From contig NZ_WMIF01000002.1 of the NCBI RefSeq assembly GCF_009711185.1, positions 186,001 through 250,000 of the forward strand: a stretch of DNA of 64,000 bases, given 5' to 3'. The notes beneath the pieces were generated by a model that saw nothing but the letters and a program-made list of their open reading frames with translations, was not told the DNA's origin and did no database searches. Every line of letters begins with the position of its first letter. Positions within the stretch are counted from its first letter, which is position 1. Positions 1 through 7,822 of the stretch are shown here, piece after piece. The position numbers and the translations under genes were made by a program. Origin of the DNA: Paracoccus limosus. Lineage in GTDB: Bacteria > Pseudomonadota > Alphaproteobacteria > Rhodobacterales > Rhodobacteraceae.

Positions 1-21
1 GGTATTTGGAAAATGGTGAAA
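1..21 (+). repeat. Short dispersed intergenic repeat, copy 1
   Basis: The first 21 bases begin GGTATTTGGAAAATGG and continue TGAAA. They match 48639-48659 at 20 of 21 positions, in the same orientation. This copy lies just outside the stop codon of the minus-strand dehydrogenase gene, in a gene-free strip cut by the window edge. Similar short AT-leaning motifs are, from memory, common between genes in Rhodobacteraceae; their role is not known to me. Confidence 0.55.
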
Positions 22-23
22 GC

Positions 24-926
24 CTAGCCGGGGTCGCCCGGCAGGCGCGCGCCGGCCTTGGCGGCGAGCACTTTAGCCACGCTGGCGTCGGCCTGCCGGC
101 CGAGGCCGGCGGCGCTGGCCTCGCGGTAAAGTGCCAGTGCCGCCTCGGCCAGCGGGGTCGGGGTTTGCAGCGCCTTGGCCGAGCGGGTGACGATGTCGAG
201 ATCCTTGACGAAGATATCGACGGCCGAGAAGGGGGTGTAATCGCCCGAAATCACCTGCGGGCCCCGGTTCTGGAACATCCAGCTGTTGCCGGCGCATTCG
301 GTGATCACCTCTTGCACCGTGGCGAGGTCGAGGCCGGATTTGGCGGCCAGCACCATTGCCTCGGCCATGGCGGCGATGTGGACGCCGGCGAGCAGCTGGT
401 TGATCAGCTTCATGCGGCTGCCGGCGTCGGGCGTCTCGCCAAGGCGGAAGACGCGGGCCGCGATGGCATCAAGCGCCGGGGCGATGCGGTCGAAGGCGGC
501 CGTGGGCCCCGAGGCCGTGATGCTGATTTCGCCGCTGCGCGCCTTGGCGGCACCGCCCGAGACCGGGGCGTCGAGCGCCAGCATGCCGGCCTGTGCCAGA
601 TCGGAGGTGATGGCGACGGCATCCTGTGGCTGCATGGTCGGGCAGAGCACGAAGACGGTGCCGGGCCGGGCCGCCGCCACCGCGCCCTGCGTGCCGAAGA
701 GCACCTCGCGGGTTTGCGCGGCATTGATGACATAGACAAAGACCGCATCGGCATCACGCGCCGCCTCGGCCGGGCTGGCGGCGGCCTGACCGCCTGCGGC
801 GACAAGCTCGGCCACCGGCTGCGGGTTCAGATCGACGCCGCGCACGGCGATGCCTGCCCGCGCCAGCGACAGGGCGGCGCCAAGCCCCATCGAGCCCAAT
901 CCGATCACTGCGGTACTGATGGTCAT
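24..926 (-). CDS. ltnD: NAD(P)-dependent oxidoreductase, L-threonate dehydrogenase-like
   Basis: A 300-residue member of the 3-hydroxyisobutyrate dehydrogenase superfamily, which oxidises beta-hydroxy acids. The N-terminus has the Rossmann dinucleotide motif GLGSMG (residues 9-14), followed by DAPVSGGAAKARSG, and a conserved lysine in RMKLINQLLAGVHIAA. The QLLAGVHIAA segment is typical of L-threonate dehydrogenases (LtnD), which make 2-oxo-tetronate. A GGGGGAAG ribosome site lies 6 nt before the ATG. The gene follows a GntR regulator in the same direction but has its own promoter with an operator-like palindrome, so it probably starts a separate unit whose partners lie left of the window. The subfamily call is good; the exact substrate is inferred. 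Confidence 0.8.
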   Translation of the reverse strand: MTISTAVIGLGSMGLGAALSLARAGIAVRGVDLNPQPVAELVAAGGQAAASPAEAARDADAVFVYVINAAQTREVLFGTQGAVAAARPGTVFVLCPTMQPQDAVAITSDLAQAGMLALDAPVSGGAAKARSGEISITASGPTAAFDRIAPALDAIAARVFRLGETPDAGSRMKLINQLLAGVHIAAMAEAMVLAAKSGLDLATVQEVITECAGNSWMFQNRGPQVISGDYTPFSAVDIFVKDLDIVTRSAKALQTPTPLAEAALALYREASAAGLGRQADASVAKVLAAKAGARLPGDPG

Positions 927-959
927 GCCCGGCTTCCCCCGTTGTGGCTGCCCTGCAGC

Positions 960-988
960 AGGATCACCGGAAATGTATACATTGTCAA
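960..988 (-). promoter_or_regulatory. Candidate promoter of the ltnD-like gene
   Basis: On the minus strand there is a perfect -35 hexamer TTGACA (983-988), a 17-bp spacer and a weak -10 hexamer GATCCT (960-965), placing the start of transcription about 25-30 nt before the ATG at 926. The spacer is filled by the 12-bp palindrome at 972-983, which touches the -35 box: the usual arrangement for a repressor site. Read by eye only. Confidence 0.5.
972..983. promoter_or_regulatory. Palindromic operator, likely GntR/FCD type
   Basis: AATGTATACATT is a perfect 12-bp palindrome. FCD-type GntR regulators (FadR, VanR, DgoR and ExuR/UxuR groups) typically bind sites with a GT(A)TAC core, which is present here. 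The gene for such a regulator ends 18 nt away at 1001. Binding by that regulator is inferred from motif and proximity. Confidence 0.5.
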
Positions 989-1000
989 TTTGGGGCGGTC

Positions 1001-1753
1001 TTAGACGTTCATGCTGAGATCGTAATGCATCCGCGACAGGGCCGGATCGCTGGTCAGGAACAATTCGGGCGACAGCTCCATGATCGCCGGCAGATCCTCG
1101 AACACCCGGCGCAGGTGCAGCCGCATCAGTGCCTCGGCGCGGTCAGGATCTTTTTCGGCGATGGCCTCGACCACGCTGCGGTGCTGTTCCAGCATCACAT
1201 CCGGCGGCGTCACCACCGAGACCAGATGGCGCACGCGGTCGAGGTGGATCTTGAGCCCCTGCAGATGGCACCAGACCAGCGTCTTGCCGGCGATGGCGGC
1301 AAGGGTGGCGTGGAATTCCTCGTCCAGGGCCACCAGGGCCGCGACATCGTCATTGCCAAGGCCGGCCTGCAGTTCCAGAAGCCGGTTCAGCCGGTCGATC
1401 TGCTGCGGCGCGGCCATGCGGGTGGCGATGCGGGTGATGTCGGCCTCGACCGATTCGCGGATGAAGCGGGTGTCGAGCACCCAGTCCATGTTGATCCGGG
1501 TGACGAAGGTGCCGCGCTGTGGCCGGATTTCCAGCAATCCCTCGGCGGCGAGGCGGATGAAGGCCTCGCGCACCGGCTGGCGCGACAATTCGTATTGGTC
1601 GGCGATGTCCTGTTCCGAAAGCCGGGTGCCCGGCATCAGATCGCCGCTGACAATCCGCTTGCGCAGCAGCTCGTGCATTTGCGCAGCCGCCGGCTGGTCG
1701 CCGCCGGCGGTGCAGTCACGCGGGCGGATCCGCTGGGCAGGTTCGACGTCCAT
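1001..1753 (-). CDS. GntR family transcriptional regulator, FCD domain
   Basis: A 250-residue DNA-binding regulator. The N-terminal winged helix-turn-helix covers about residues 15-85 (LRKRIVSGDLMPGTRLSEQD, then YELSRQPVREAFIRLAAEGL), and the rest is an all-helical FCD ligand domain. The chosen ATG at 1753 has a near-perfect AGGAGG ribosome site 6 nt upstream; the reading frame stays open for 22 further codons but these add no recognisable sequence. It lies 52 nt after the aldose epimerase gene in the same direction and just before the ltnD-like gene, whose promoter has a GTATAC palindrome. It may control the ltnD unit, the galactose genes, or both. Confidence 0.88.
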   Translation of the reverse strand: MDVEPAQRIRPRDCTAGGDQPAAAQMHELLRKRIVSGDLMPGTRLSEQDIADQYELSRQPVREAFIRLAAEGLLEIRPQRGTFVTRINMDWVLDTRFIRESVEADITRIATRMAAPQQIDRLNRLLELQAGLGNDDVAALVALDEEFHATLAAIAGKTLVWCHLQGLKIHLDRVRHLVSVVTPPDVMLEQHRSVVEAIAEKDPDRAEALMRLHLRRVFEDLPAIMELSPELFLTSDPALSRMHYDLSMNV

Positions 1754-1805
1754 GATCTCCTCCTGCCGGTATGTTCCGGCGAAAGCACCCTGTGCGTCAA
1801 CCATA

Positions 1806-2804
1806 TCACTGCTGGGCAAAGCGCAGAATGGTGGTCTGGCGGTAGATCACGCCGGGCTCAAGCCGGATCGAGGGGTAGTCGGGGTGATGCGGCGCGTCGG
1901 GCCAGCATTGCGGTTCCAGCGCGATCCCGGCGTTGCGGCCATAGCGGTGGCCCGAAATGCCGGTGCTGCCGGGGCGGATGTGGTCGCCGGTATAGACCTG
2001 CAGGCCGGGTTCAGTCGTCTCGATCTGCATCTGGACGCGGCCGGCCTGAAGGCTGGCCACCGGGCGCGGCTCGCGCAGGCGCTGGCGGTCGAGGCAGAGG
2101 TTGTGGTCGATCACGGTCTCATCCAGACGGGGGCCCAGCGGCACCGGGCTGCGGAAATCCAGCGCCGTGCCATCGACCGGCGCCGGTTCGCCCAGCGGGA
2201 TCAGCGCGTCATCGACCGGCAGGTAATGCGTCGCCGGGCAGGTCAGTTCGTGGTCGCGGATGCTGTCGCTGCCGTCGAGGTTGAAATAGCTGTGCTGGGC
2301 AAAGTTGCACAGGGTCGCGGCGGTCGAGATGGCAAGGATCTCGATTTCAAGGATCGAGCTGGGGCGCAGGCGATAGGTGGCGCGCACCAGCAGATTGCCC
2401 GGAAAGCCCATATGCCCGTCGGGCAGGTGATCGGCATAGGCGATGTGATCGGGGCCAAGCGCCACGCGGCGCCAGTTGCGCTGGCCGCTGCCCTGACTGC
2501 CGCCGTGCAATGTGTTGCGCCCGGCCTCGTTGCGGTCAAGATGCAGCTGCCGGCCGTCCAGAACGGCCTCTCCGCCGGCGATGCGGTTCGCGGCCCGGCC
2601 GACGATGGCGCCGAAATAGCGGCCTCCGGCGGTCAGATAGGGGGCGAGCGTGGGAAAACCCAGCACCAGCGGATGCGGGACACCCTGCAGGCGCAGATCC
2701 TGAACCGAGGCGCCCCAGCTGATCGTCGTCAGCCGCAGGCCATGGGCCTGCAGCACGGTGCTGATGACCTGTTCGCCGTCAGGCAGCCGGCCGAACCTGC
2801 TCAT
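1806..2804 (-). CDS. galM: Aldose 1-epimerase (galactose mutarotase)
   Basis: A 332-residue beta-sandwich mutarotase that interconverts alpha and beta anomers of galactose or related sugars. Recognisable family segments are WGASVQDLRL near the N-terminus, GRAANRIAGGEAVLDG, the catalytic-histidine region NTLHGG (about residue 100), HSYFNLDG in the middle, and the C-terminal ALEPQCWPDAPHHPDYPSI. It overlaps the upstream lactonase gene by 4 nt, so the two are probably translationally coupled. In this operon it would supply the correct anomer to the galactose dehydrogenase, or act on imported sugar. Confidence 0.9.
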   Translation of the reverse strand: MSRFGRLPDGEQVISTVLQAHGLRLTTISWGASVQDLRLQGVPHPLVLGFPTLAPYLTAGGRYFGAIVGRAANRIAGGEAVLDGRQLHLDRNEAGRNTLHGGSQGSGQRNWRRVALGPDHIAYADHLPDGHMGFPGNLLVRATYRLRPSSILEIEILAISTAATLCNFAQHSYFNLDGSDSIRDHELTCPATHYLPVDDALIPLGEPAPVDGTALDFRSPVPLGPRLDETVIDHNLCLDRQRLREPRPVASLQAGRVQMQIETTEPGLQVYTGDHIRPGSTGISGHRYGRNAGIALEPQCWPDAPHHPDYPSIRLEPGVIYRQTTILRFAQQ

Positions 2805-3649
2805 GCCCGGACGCGGGGCTCGGGCAGGCCGCGGATGCCGTTGCCGGGCAGCACCAGCCAGCTGCGGCCATCCTCGGCGCCGGCCAGCCCCTCGGCGGCG
2901 CTGGTCACGAGGATGCGGTCCAGATGTTCGCCGATGAAGGCGGGGCAGGTGGCCTGCGCCGCCGGCAGCCTGATTTCGTCCAGCACCTCTCCGGTGGGCG
3001 CGTGGCAGACCAGCGCGCCGCGCCCCCAGCGCGCGTTCCAGAAGTTGCCCTGCGCATCCAGCACGGCGCCGTCGGGGTAATCCTCGGTGCCGGTGAAATC
3101 CAGAAACACCTGCGGCGCCCCCACGGGCCAGCCCTGATCGTCCAGATCCTGCATCCAGACGGTCTGCTGCGCGGTGTCGGCGTAATAGGCGATCCGGGCC
3201 GGGGCCGAAAAGCAGATGGCATTCGGAATGCTGATGCCGTCGTAAAGCTTGTGCAGCTGGCCGTCGAAATAGCGATAGATCGCCCCGGCGCCCGCGCTGG
3301 CATCCAGCGCCATGGTGCCGATCCAGAAACCGCCCCAGGGATCAGCCCGGCCATCATTCGAGCGGTTGCCGGGCAGGTCGGGCTCCAGCGCGGCCAAGGG
3401 CCGGGTGCTGCCGTCGTTCAGGTCCAGACGCAGCAGCGCGGTTTCGCTGGCGATCAGCAGGCTGTCGCGGTCGATCCAGCCCGCCGCCGAGACGCGCTCG
3501 GGAAAGCGCCATTCCAGCTCGCGCCCGTGGTGGCGGCTGAGCAGGCGGCGGTCGAGGATGTCGAACCAGAAGGCCTGCTGCCGTTCGGGGTGCCAGAACG
3601 CGCCCTCTCCCAGAGTGCAGATGCGGGGGTCGAAGAGCGTGTGGCGCAT
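2801..3649 (-). CDS. SMP-30/gluconolactonase family sugar lactonase
   Basis: A 282-residue six-bladed beta-propeller of the SMP-30/regucalcin family. It begins RHTLFDPRICTLGEGAFWHP, with the metal-binding glutamate in GEGAFW, and contains NDGRADPWGGFWIGTM and a later DYPDGAVLDAQGNFWNARWG, both with conserved metal ligands. The ATG at 3649 was chosen because it lies 4 nt after the dgoA stop codon and starts the conserved domain; the longer open frame runs back through dgoA. In this operon it would hydrolyse D-galactono-lactone (and possibly L-arabinono-lactone) to the aldonic acid. Family is clear; the substrate comes from context. Confidence 0.87.
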   Translation of the reverse strand: MRHTLFDPRICTLGEGAFWHPERQQAFWFDILDRRLLSRHHGRELEWRFPERVSAAGWIDRDSLLIASETALLRLDLNDGSTRPLAALEPDLPGNRSNDGRADPWGGFWIGTMALDASAGAGAIYRYFDGQLHKLYDGISIPNAICFSAPARIAYYADTAQQTVWMQDLDDQGWPVGAPQVFLDFTGTEDYPDGAVLDAQGNFWNARWGRGALVCHAPTGEVLDEIRLPAAQATCPAFIGEHLDRILVTSAAEGLAGAEDGRSWLVLPGNGIRGLPEPRVRA

Positions 3650-3653
3650 CGGA

Positions 3654-4247
3654 TCATTCCAGCGCGGCGACGATCTCGCGCGCGCGGGCGCCCACCGTCT
3701 CGGCGCTGTCGCCGGGGCGGTAAAGCGAGCCGCCGATGCCAAAGCCCTGCGCGCCGGCCGCGAACCATTCGGCAAAATTATGCGGGCCGACGCCGCCCAC
3801 GGCATAGACCGGCATTTCGGGCGGCAGCACCGCGCGCAGCGCCTTGAGCAGGCCGGGACCGGCCTGATCGGCGGGGAACAGTTTCAGCCCGCTGGCGCCG
3901 GCGGCGATTGCGGCGAAACATTCGGTGGCGGTGAACACGCCCGGCCATGATTCCAGCCCCAGCCGGCGGCTTTCGCGGATCACCTCGGGGTTCATGTTGG
4001 GCGAGACGATCAGCCGCCCGCCGGCATCGGCGACGCGGGTCACGTCCTCGGGCGTCAGCACGGTGCCGGCCCCGATCACCGCCTGCCCGGCAAAGGCCGT
4101 GGACATCAGCCGCACGCTTTCCAGCGGGTCAGGCGAATTCAGCGGCACCTCGATCCGGTCGATGCCGGCTGCGATCAATGCCTCGCCGACGGGAAGGGCC
4201 TCGGCGGGGGTCAGGCCGCGCAGGATGGCGATGATGGGGCTGGTCAT
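3654..4247 (-). CDS. dgoA: 2-dehydro-3-deoxy-6-phosphogalactonate aldolase
   Basis: A 197-residue class I aldolase of the KDPG/KDPGal family. It cleaves 2-keto-3-deoxy-6-phosphogalactonate to pyruvate and glyceraldehyde 3-phosphate, the last step of the De Ley-Doudoroff pathway. The motif RIEVPLNSPDPLES (about residues 31-44) is characteristic of KDPGal rather than KDPG aldolases. The Schiff-base lysine lies in GLKLFPADQ, and AVGGVGPHNFAEW forms the phosphate-binding region. The gene overlaps dgoK by 4 nt. Confidence 0.93.
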   Translation of the reverse strand: MTSPIIAILRGLTPAEALPVGEALIAAGIDRIEVPLNSPDPLESVRLMSTAFAGQAVIGAGTVLTPEDVTRVADAGGRLIVSPNMNPEVIRESRRLGLESWPGVFTATECFAAIAAGASGLKLFPADQAGPGLLKALRAVLPPEMPVYAVGGVGPHNFAEWFAAGAQGFGIGGSLYRPGDSAETVGARAREIVAALE

Positions 4248-5152
4248 GTCTTCTCCAAGGCTGTGGCCGCCGCCGACAGGCCCGCAAGGACCAGTGCCGC
4301 GCCATCCTGTTCGTAGGCATCGCCGCCGGCCATGGTCAAGCCCCTGACATAAAGCTGCGACAACTCGGGCGCGCCGATCACGGCGACGTGTCGTCCGCTC
4401 CAGAGCGCGCGGGCCGCCGCGATCTCGGCGCCGATCAGCAGGCCCGACAGCCGGCCCGCGCCTTCGGCCGGCGTCAGCCCCTGCAACAGCGCCGCCGCGC
4501 GCAGCGGGAACAGGTGCAGCGCCACGGTTTCGGGCGCGGCCAGCGCCTGCGCCACCGCCGCGTCAAAGGCCGCGGCCTCGGGCCGGGCATCGCCCACGGT
4601 CAGGCGCAGCACCGATTGCCCGCTGAGAAGCGCGTAAAGCTCGCCGGTCATGAAGGTGTGAAAGCCGATGACCTCGCCCGCGCGGATGCCGACCCATTTG
4701 CAATGCGTGCCGGGCAGGCAGAGCGTCCCGTGGAAATCGGGATGCGCGGCCAGAAAGCCGGCGATCTGGGTTTCCTCGCCGCGCATCACATCGGGCGGGT
4801 CGAACTGGCAAAGGCCGGGCAGGATATGCACCAACAGGCGCGGATCCTTGACCGGCGGCCGGGTGGCGCGGTGCGGGTCCAGGGGCGTGCAGGGCACCTG
4901 ACGATAATCGGCCTCGACCCAGCCGGTGCGCGCACCGACCATGCCGCAGGCGATGACCGGCATCGGCTTTTCGCCTGCGGGCGGCAGCCAGTCCGCGACC
5001 AGATCCAGCAGCGCCGGCTCGAACTGGTCGGGGGCAAGCTTGCCCATGCCCTGATCCGAGGCGCGGCTGTCCTGCGCCGCGTTGCCCTGCATGGCCCAGG
5101 CCCGCAGCCGGGTGGTGCCCCAATCGACCGCGATCCAGTCCGGCCTTACCAT
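4244..5152 (-). CDS. dgoK: 2-dehydro-3-deoxygalactonokinase
   Basis: A 302-residue sugar-acid kinase of the DgoK family. It phosphorylates 2-keto-3-deoxygalactonate at the 6-position using ATP. The N-terminal IAVDWGTTRLRAWAM is the phosphate-1 motif of the ASKHA fold, with GMVGARTGWVEADY and CLPGTHCKWV as further DgoK-typical segments. It overlaps the galactose dehydrogenase gene by 7 nt upstream and dgoA by 4 nt downstream, so expression is tightly coupled. Confidence 0.93.
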   Translation of the reverse strand: MVRPDWIAVDWGTTRLRAWAMQGNAAQDSRASDQGMGKLAPDQFEPALLDLVADWLPPAGEKPMPVIACGMVGARTGWVEADYRQVPCTPLDPHRATRPPVKDPRLLVHILPGLCQFDPPDVMRGEETQIAGFLAAHPDFHGTLCLPGTHCKWVGIRAGEVIGFHTFMTGELYALLSGQSVLRLTVGDARPEAAAFDAAVAQALAAPETVALHLFPLRAAALLQGLTPAEGAGRLSGLLIGAEIAAARALWSGRHVAVIGAPELSQLYVRGLTMAGGDAYEQDGAALVLAGLSAAATALEKT

Positions 5153-6093
5153 GCGAAGCCGGCGGTCTGGATGCGGCGCCCCAGCATCATCGCATCGGCG
5201 ACATGGCGGAACGGCGCCAGATCCACATCGCTTTCGCCGCGCTGGATCAGCTGGGCAAAGCGGGCATAGATCCGGTCGTATTCGCCTGAAAGCGAGCTTT
5301 CGCTGGCAATCGCCTGACCGTCGATGATCACCGTGGCGCCGCCCTGCGACAGCTCCAGCACGCCGCGATCCGTCTCGATCCGCATGTCCCAGGTCTGCAC
5401 GCCGGTTTCGCGGAAGTCGAAGTCAAGATCGACCGGCGCGCCCTCTTCGGAGAGCATCTTCAGCCGGGCCGCGATGGGGGTGTCGCGGTTTTCGGGGAAT
5501 TCCAGCTCGGCCTGCGTCGTGTAAAGCGCGACCGGCAGGATATGGGTCAGGATGGAATAGGCGTTGATGCCGGGGTCAAAGACGCCGGTACCGCCGGGGG
5601 CAAAGATCCAGTCCTGTCCCGGGTGCCAGCGCCGCACATCCTCGCGCCAGGTGACGGTCAGGCCGGTGATGCGCTTGTCGGCAAGCCACGCCTTGGCGCC
5701 CGGAATGCCCGGGGCGAACTGGCTGTGCCATGCGGTGAAGAGCACCCGTCCCTGATCGCAGGCGATGCGTTCCAGCGTCATCACCTCGGAGACGGTTGTG
5801 CCCGGCGGCTTTTCCAGCAGCACATGCTTGCCCGCCAGCAGCGCCTGACGCGCGACGGCGAAACGCACCTGCGGCGGCGTGCACAGCGCCACCGCCTGCA
5901 CCTGCGGCATCTGGCGCAGGAAGCTGTCCAGATCAGCGAAGGCCTCGACGCCCTCGGCCCGGTTCACCGGATCGACGGTCGCCGCCAGACGGAACACGGG
6001 CGAGGCGTCCAGCGCCGCGCGATGCTGGTCGCGGGCGATCTTGCCGAAACCGATGATGCCCAGATCGATGCCGGGCTTGTCAGTGGCTGTCAC
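5146..6093 (-). CDS. gal: D-galactose 1-dehydrogenase (Gfo/Idh/MocA family)
   Basis: A protein of about 315 residues with an N-terminal Rossmann domain (DLGIIGFGKIARDQH) and the MocA-type EKPPGTTVSEV catalytic-lysine motif. TAWHSQFAPG and WREDVRRWHPGQDW resemble the galactose dehydrogenases of Pseudomonas and Azospirillum, which oxidise D-galactose (often also L-arabinose) to the lactone. The start is not ATG: a GTG at 6093 has GAGG 6 nt upstream, while an in-frame TTG at 6099 is the alternative. It overlaps the dehydratase gene by 14-20 nt and begins the oxidative part of the pathway. Confidence 0.85.
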   Translation of the reverse strand: MTATDKPGIDLGIIGFGKIARDQHRAALDASPVFRLAATVDPVNRAEGVEAFADLDSFLRQMPQVQAVALCTPPQVRFAVARQALLAGKHVLLEKPPGTTVSEVMTLERIACDQGRVLFTAWHSQFAPGIPGAKAWLADKRITGLTVTWREDVRRWHPGQDWIFAPGGTGVFDPGINAYSILTHILPVALYTTQAELEFPENRDTPIAARLKMLSEEGAPVDLDFDFRETGVQTWDMRIETDRGVLELSQGGATVIIDGQAIASESSLSGEYDRIYARFAQLIQRGESDVDLAPFRHVADAMMLGRRIQTAGFAW

Positions 6094-7822
6094 GGCCAAC
6101 CTCGCGTCCCCGGCAGCCTTTCAGGAAGTCGAAGTCGGCGCCGGTATCCGCACCTTCGACATGGTCGTGGAACATGCGGGCATAGCCGCTGGCGGGCGGA
6201 TCGACGGGCGGGGTCCAGTCCGCAAGCCGCTGGGCGATTTCCTCGTCGCTCAGGTCCAGATGCAGACGGCGGTTCGGCACGTCCAGCTCGATCCAGTCGC
6301 CGGTCCGCACGATGGCCAAGGGACCGCCGCGCGCCGCCTCGGGCGAGGTGTGCAGCACCACGGTGCCATAGGCCGTGCCCGACATGCGCGCGTCGGAAAT
6401 CCGCACCATGTCGGTGATGCCCTTTTTCAGCACCTTGGGCGGCAGACCCATATTGCCGACCTCGGCCATGCCGGGATAGCCCTTGGGACCGCAGTATTTC
6501 ATCACCATGACGCTGTTTTCGTCGATGTCGAGCGCGTCGTCATTGATGCGCGCCTTGTAGTCGTCGATGTCCTCGAACACCACGGCGCGGCCACGATGCT
6601 GCATCAGATGTGGGCTGGCGGCCGAGGGCTTCAGGACCGCGCCGCCCGGCGCCAGATTGCCGCGCAGGACCGCGATACCGCCTTGCGGCGTCAGCGCCTT
6701 TTCGACCGGCAGGATCACGTCCTCATTCCAGTTGCGGGCGTCCTTGACCTCATCCCAGATGCTCTCGCCCGAGACGGTCAGCGCGTCGCGATGCAGCACG
6801 CCCGCCTCGCCCAGACGCTTCAGCACGACGGGCAGGCCGCCGGCATAGAAGAACTCCTCCATCAGATATTTGCCCGAAGGCATCAGGTTCACGATGGTCG
6901 GAATGTCGCGGCCGCAGCGGTCCCAGTCGTCCAGCGTCAGATCGACGCCGACCCGGCCCGCTAGCGCCAGCAGATGGATCACCGCATTGGTGGACCCGCC
7001 GATGGCGCCATTGGTGCGGATGGCGTTTTCAAAAGCCTCTTTGGTCATCACGTCGCTGGGCTTCAGGTCGTCCTTGACCATCTGCACGATGCGCCGGCCG
7101 GTCAGCTGCGCCATGACGCGGCGGCGGCTGTCCACCGCCGGGATCGCGGCATTGCCGGACAGCGCCATGCCAAGCGCCTCGGCCATGCTGGCCATGGTGC
7201 TGGCGGTGCCCATCGTGTTGCAGGTACCGGACGAACGGCTCATCGCCTGCTCGGCTTCAAGGAATTCGTCCTGCGTCATCTCTCCGGCCTTCACCGCCTC
7301 GGAGAATTTCCACAGATGCGTGCCCGAGCCGACGCGCTCGCCTTGAAACCAGCCGTTTAGCATCGGCCCGCCGGTGACGACGATCGAGGGAATGTCGGTC
7401 GAGGCCGCGCCCATCAGCAGGCTGGGCGTCGTCTTGTCACAGCCGACCAGCAGCACGGCGCCGTCGATGGGCTGGCCGCGCATCGCTTCCTCGACCGCCA
7501 TGGCGGCGAGGTTTCGATACATCATCGCGGTCGGGCGATAGGTGTTCTCGCTGGCGGAAAACACCGGAACCTCGACCGGAAAGCCGCCGGCCTCCCAGAC
7601 GCCCACTTTGACCTTTTCGGCCAGCTCGCGCAGATGGCCGTTGCAGGGGGTCAGGTCGGACCAGGTGTTCAGGATGCCGATGACCGGGCGGCCGTCGAAC
7701 AGGTCATGCGGATAGCCCTGATTCTTGAGCCAGCCGCGATGATAGATGGTGTCGCGCGAGTTGCCGCCATACCAGTGCTGTGACCGCAGCTTGCGCGGCC
7801 ACTCAGCGGGTTTGAAAGTCAT
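6080..7822 (-). CDS. araC: IlvD/Edd family aldonate dehydratase (L-arabinonate / D-galactonate type)
   Basis: A 580-residue Fe-S dehydratase. It starts EWPRKLRSQHWYGGNSRD and ends LKGCRGREVGRDSH, both typical of the L-arabinonate dehydratase branch (Azospirillum AraC, Rhizobium L-arabinonate dehydratase). Cluster cysteines are visible in TPCNGHL (near residue 60), VGCDKTTP (near 128) and SSGTCNTMG (near 200). This branch also accepts D-galactonate and D-fuconate, which fits the dgoK/dgoA neighbours: the product would be 2-keto-3-deoxygalactonate. It overlaps mmsB by 4 nt. The symbol refers to the Azospirillum enzyme, not the E. coli regulator. Confidence 0.87.
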   Translation of the reverse strand: MTFKPAEWPRKLRSQHWYGGNSRDTIYHRGWLKNQGYPHDLFDGRPVIGILNTWSDLTPCNGHLRELAEKVKVGVWEAGGFPVEVPVFSASENTYRPTAMMYRNLAAMAVEEAMRGQPIDGAVLLVGCDKTTPSLLMGAASTDIPSIVVTGGPMLNGWFQGERVGSGTHLWKFSEAVKAGEMTQDEFLEAEQAMSRSSGTCNTMGTASTMASMAEALGMALSGNAAIPAVDSRRRVMAQLTGRRIVQMVKDDLKPSDVMTKEAFENAIRTNGAIGGSTNAVIHLLALAGRVGVDLTLDDWDRCGRDIPTIVNLMPSGKYLMEEFFYAGGLPVVLKRLGEAGVLHRDALTVSGESIWDEVKDARNWNEDVILPVEKALTPQGGIAVLRGNLAPGGAVLKPSAASPHLMQHRGRAVVFEDIDDYKARINDDALDIDENSVMVMKYCGPKGYPGMAEVGNMGLPPKVLKKGITDMVRISDARMSGTAYGTVVLHTSPEAARGGPLAIVRTGDWIELDVPNRRLHLDLSDEEIAQRLADWTPPVDPPASGYARMFHDHVEGADTGADFDFLKGCRGREVGRDSH

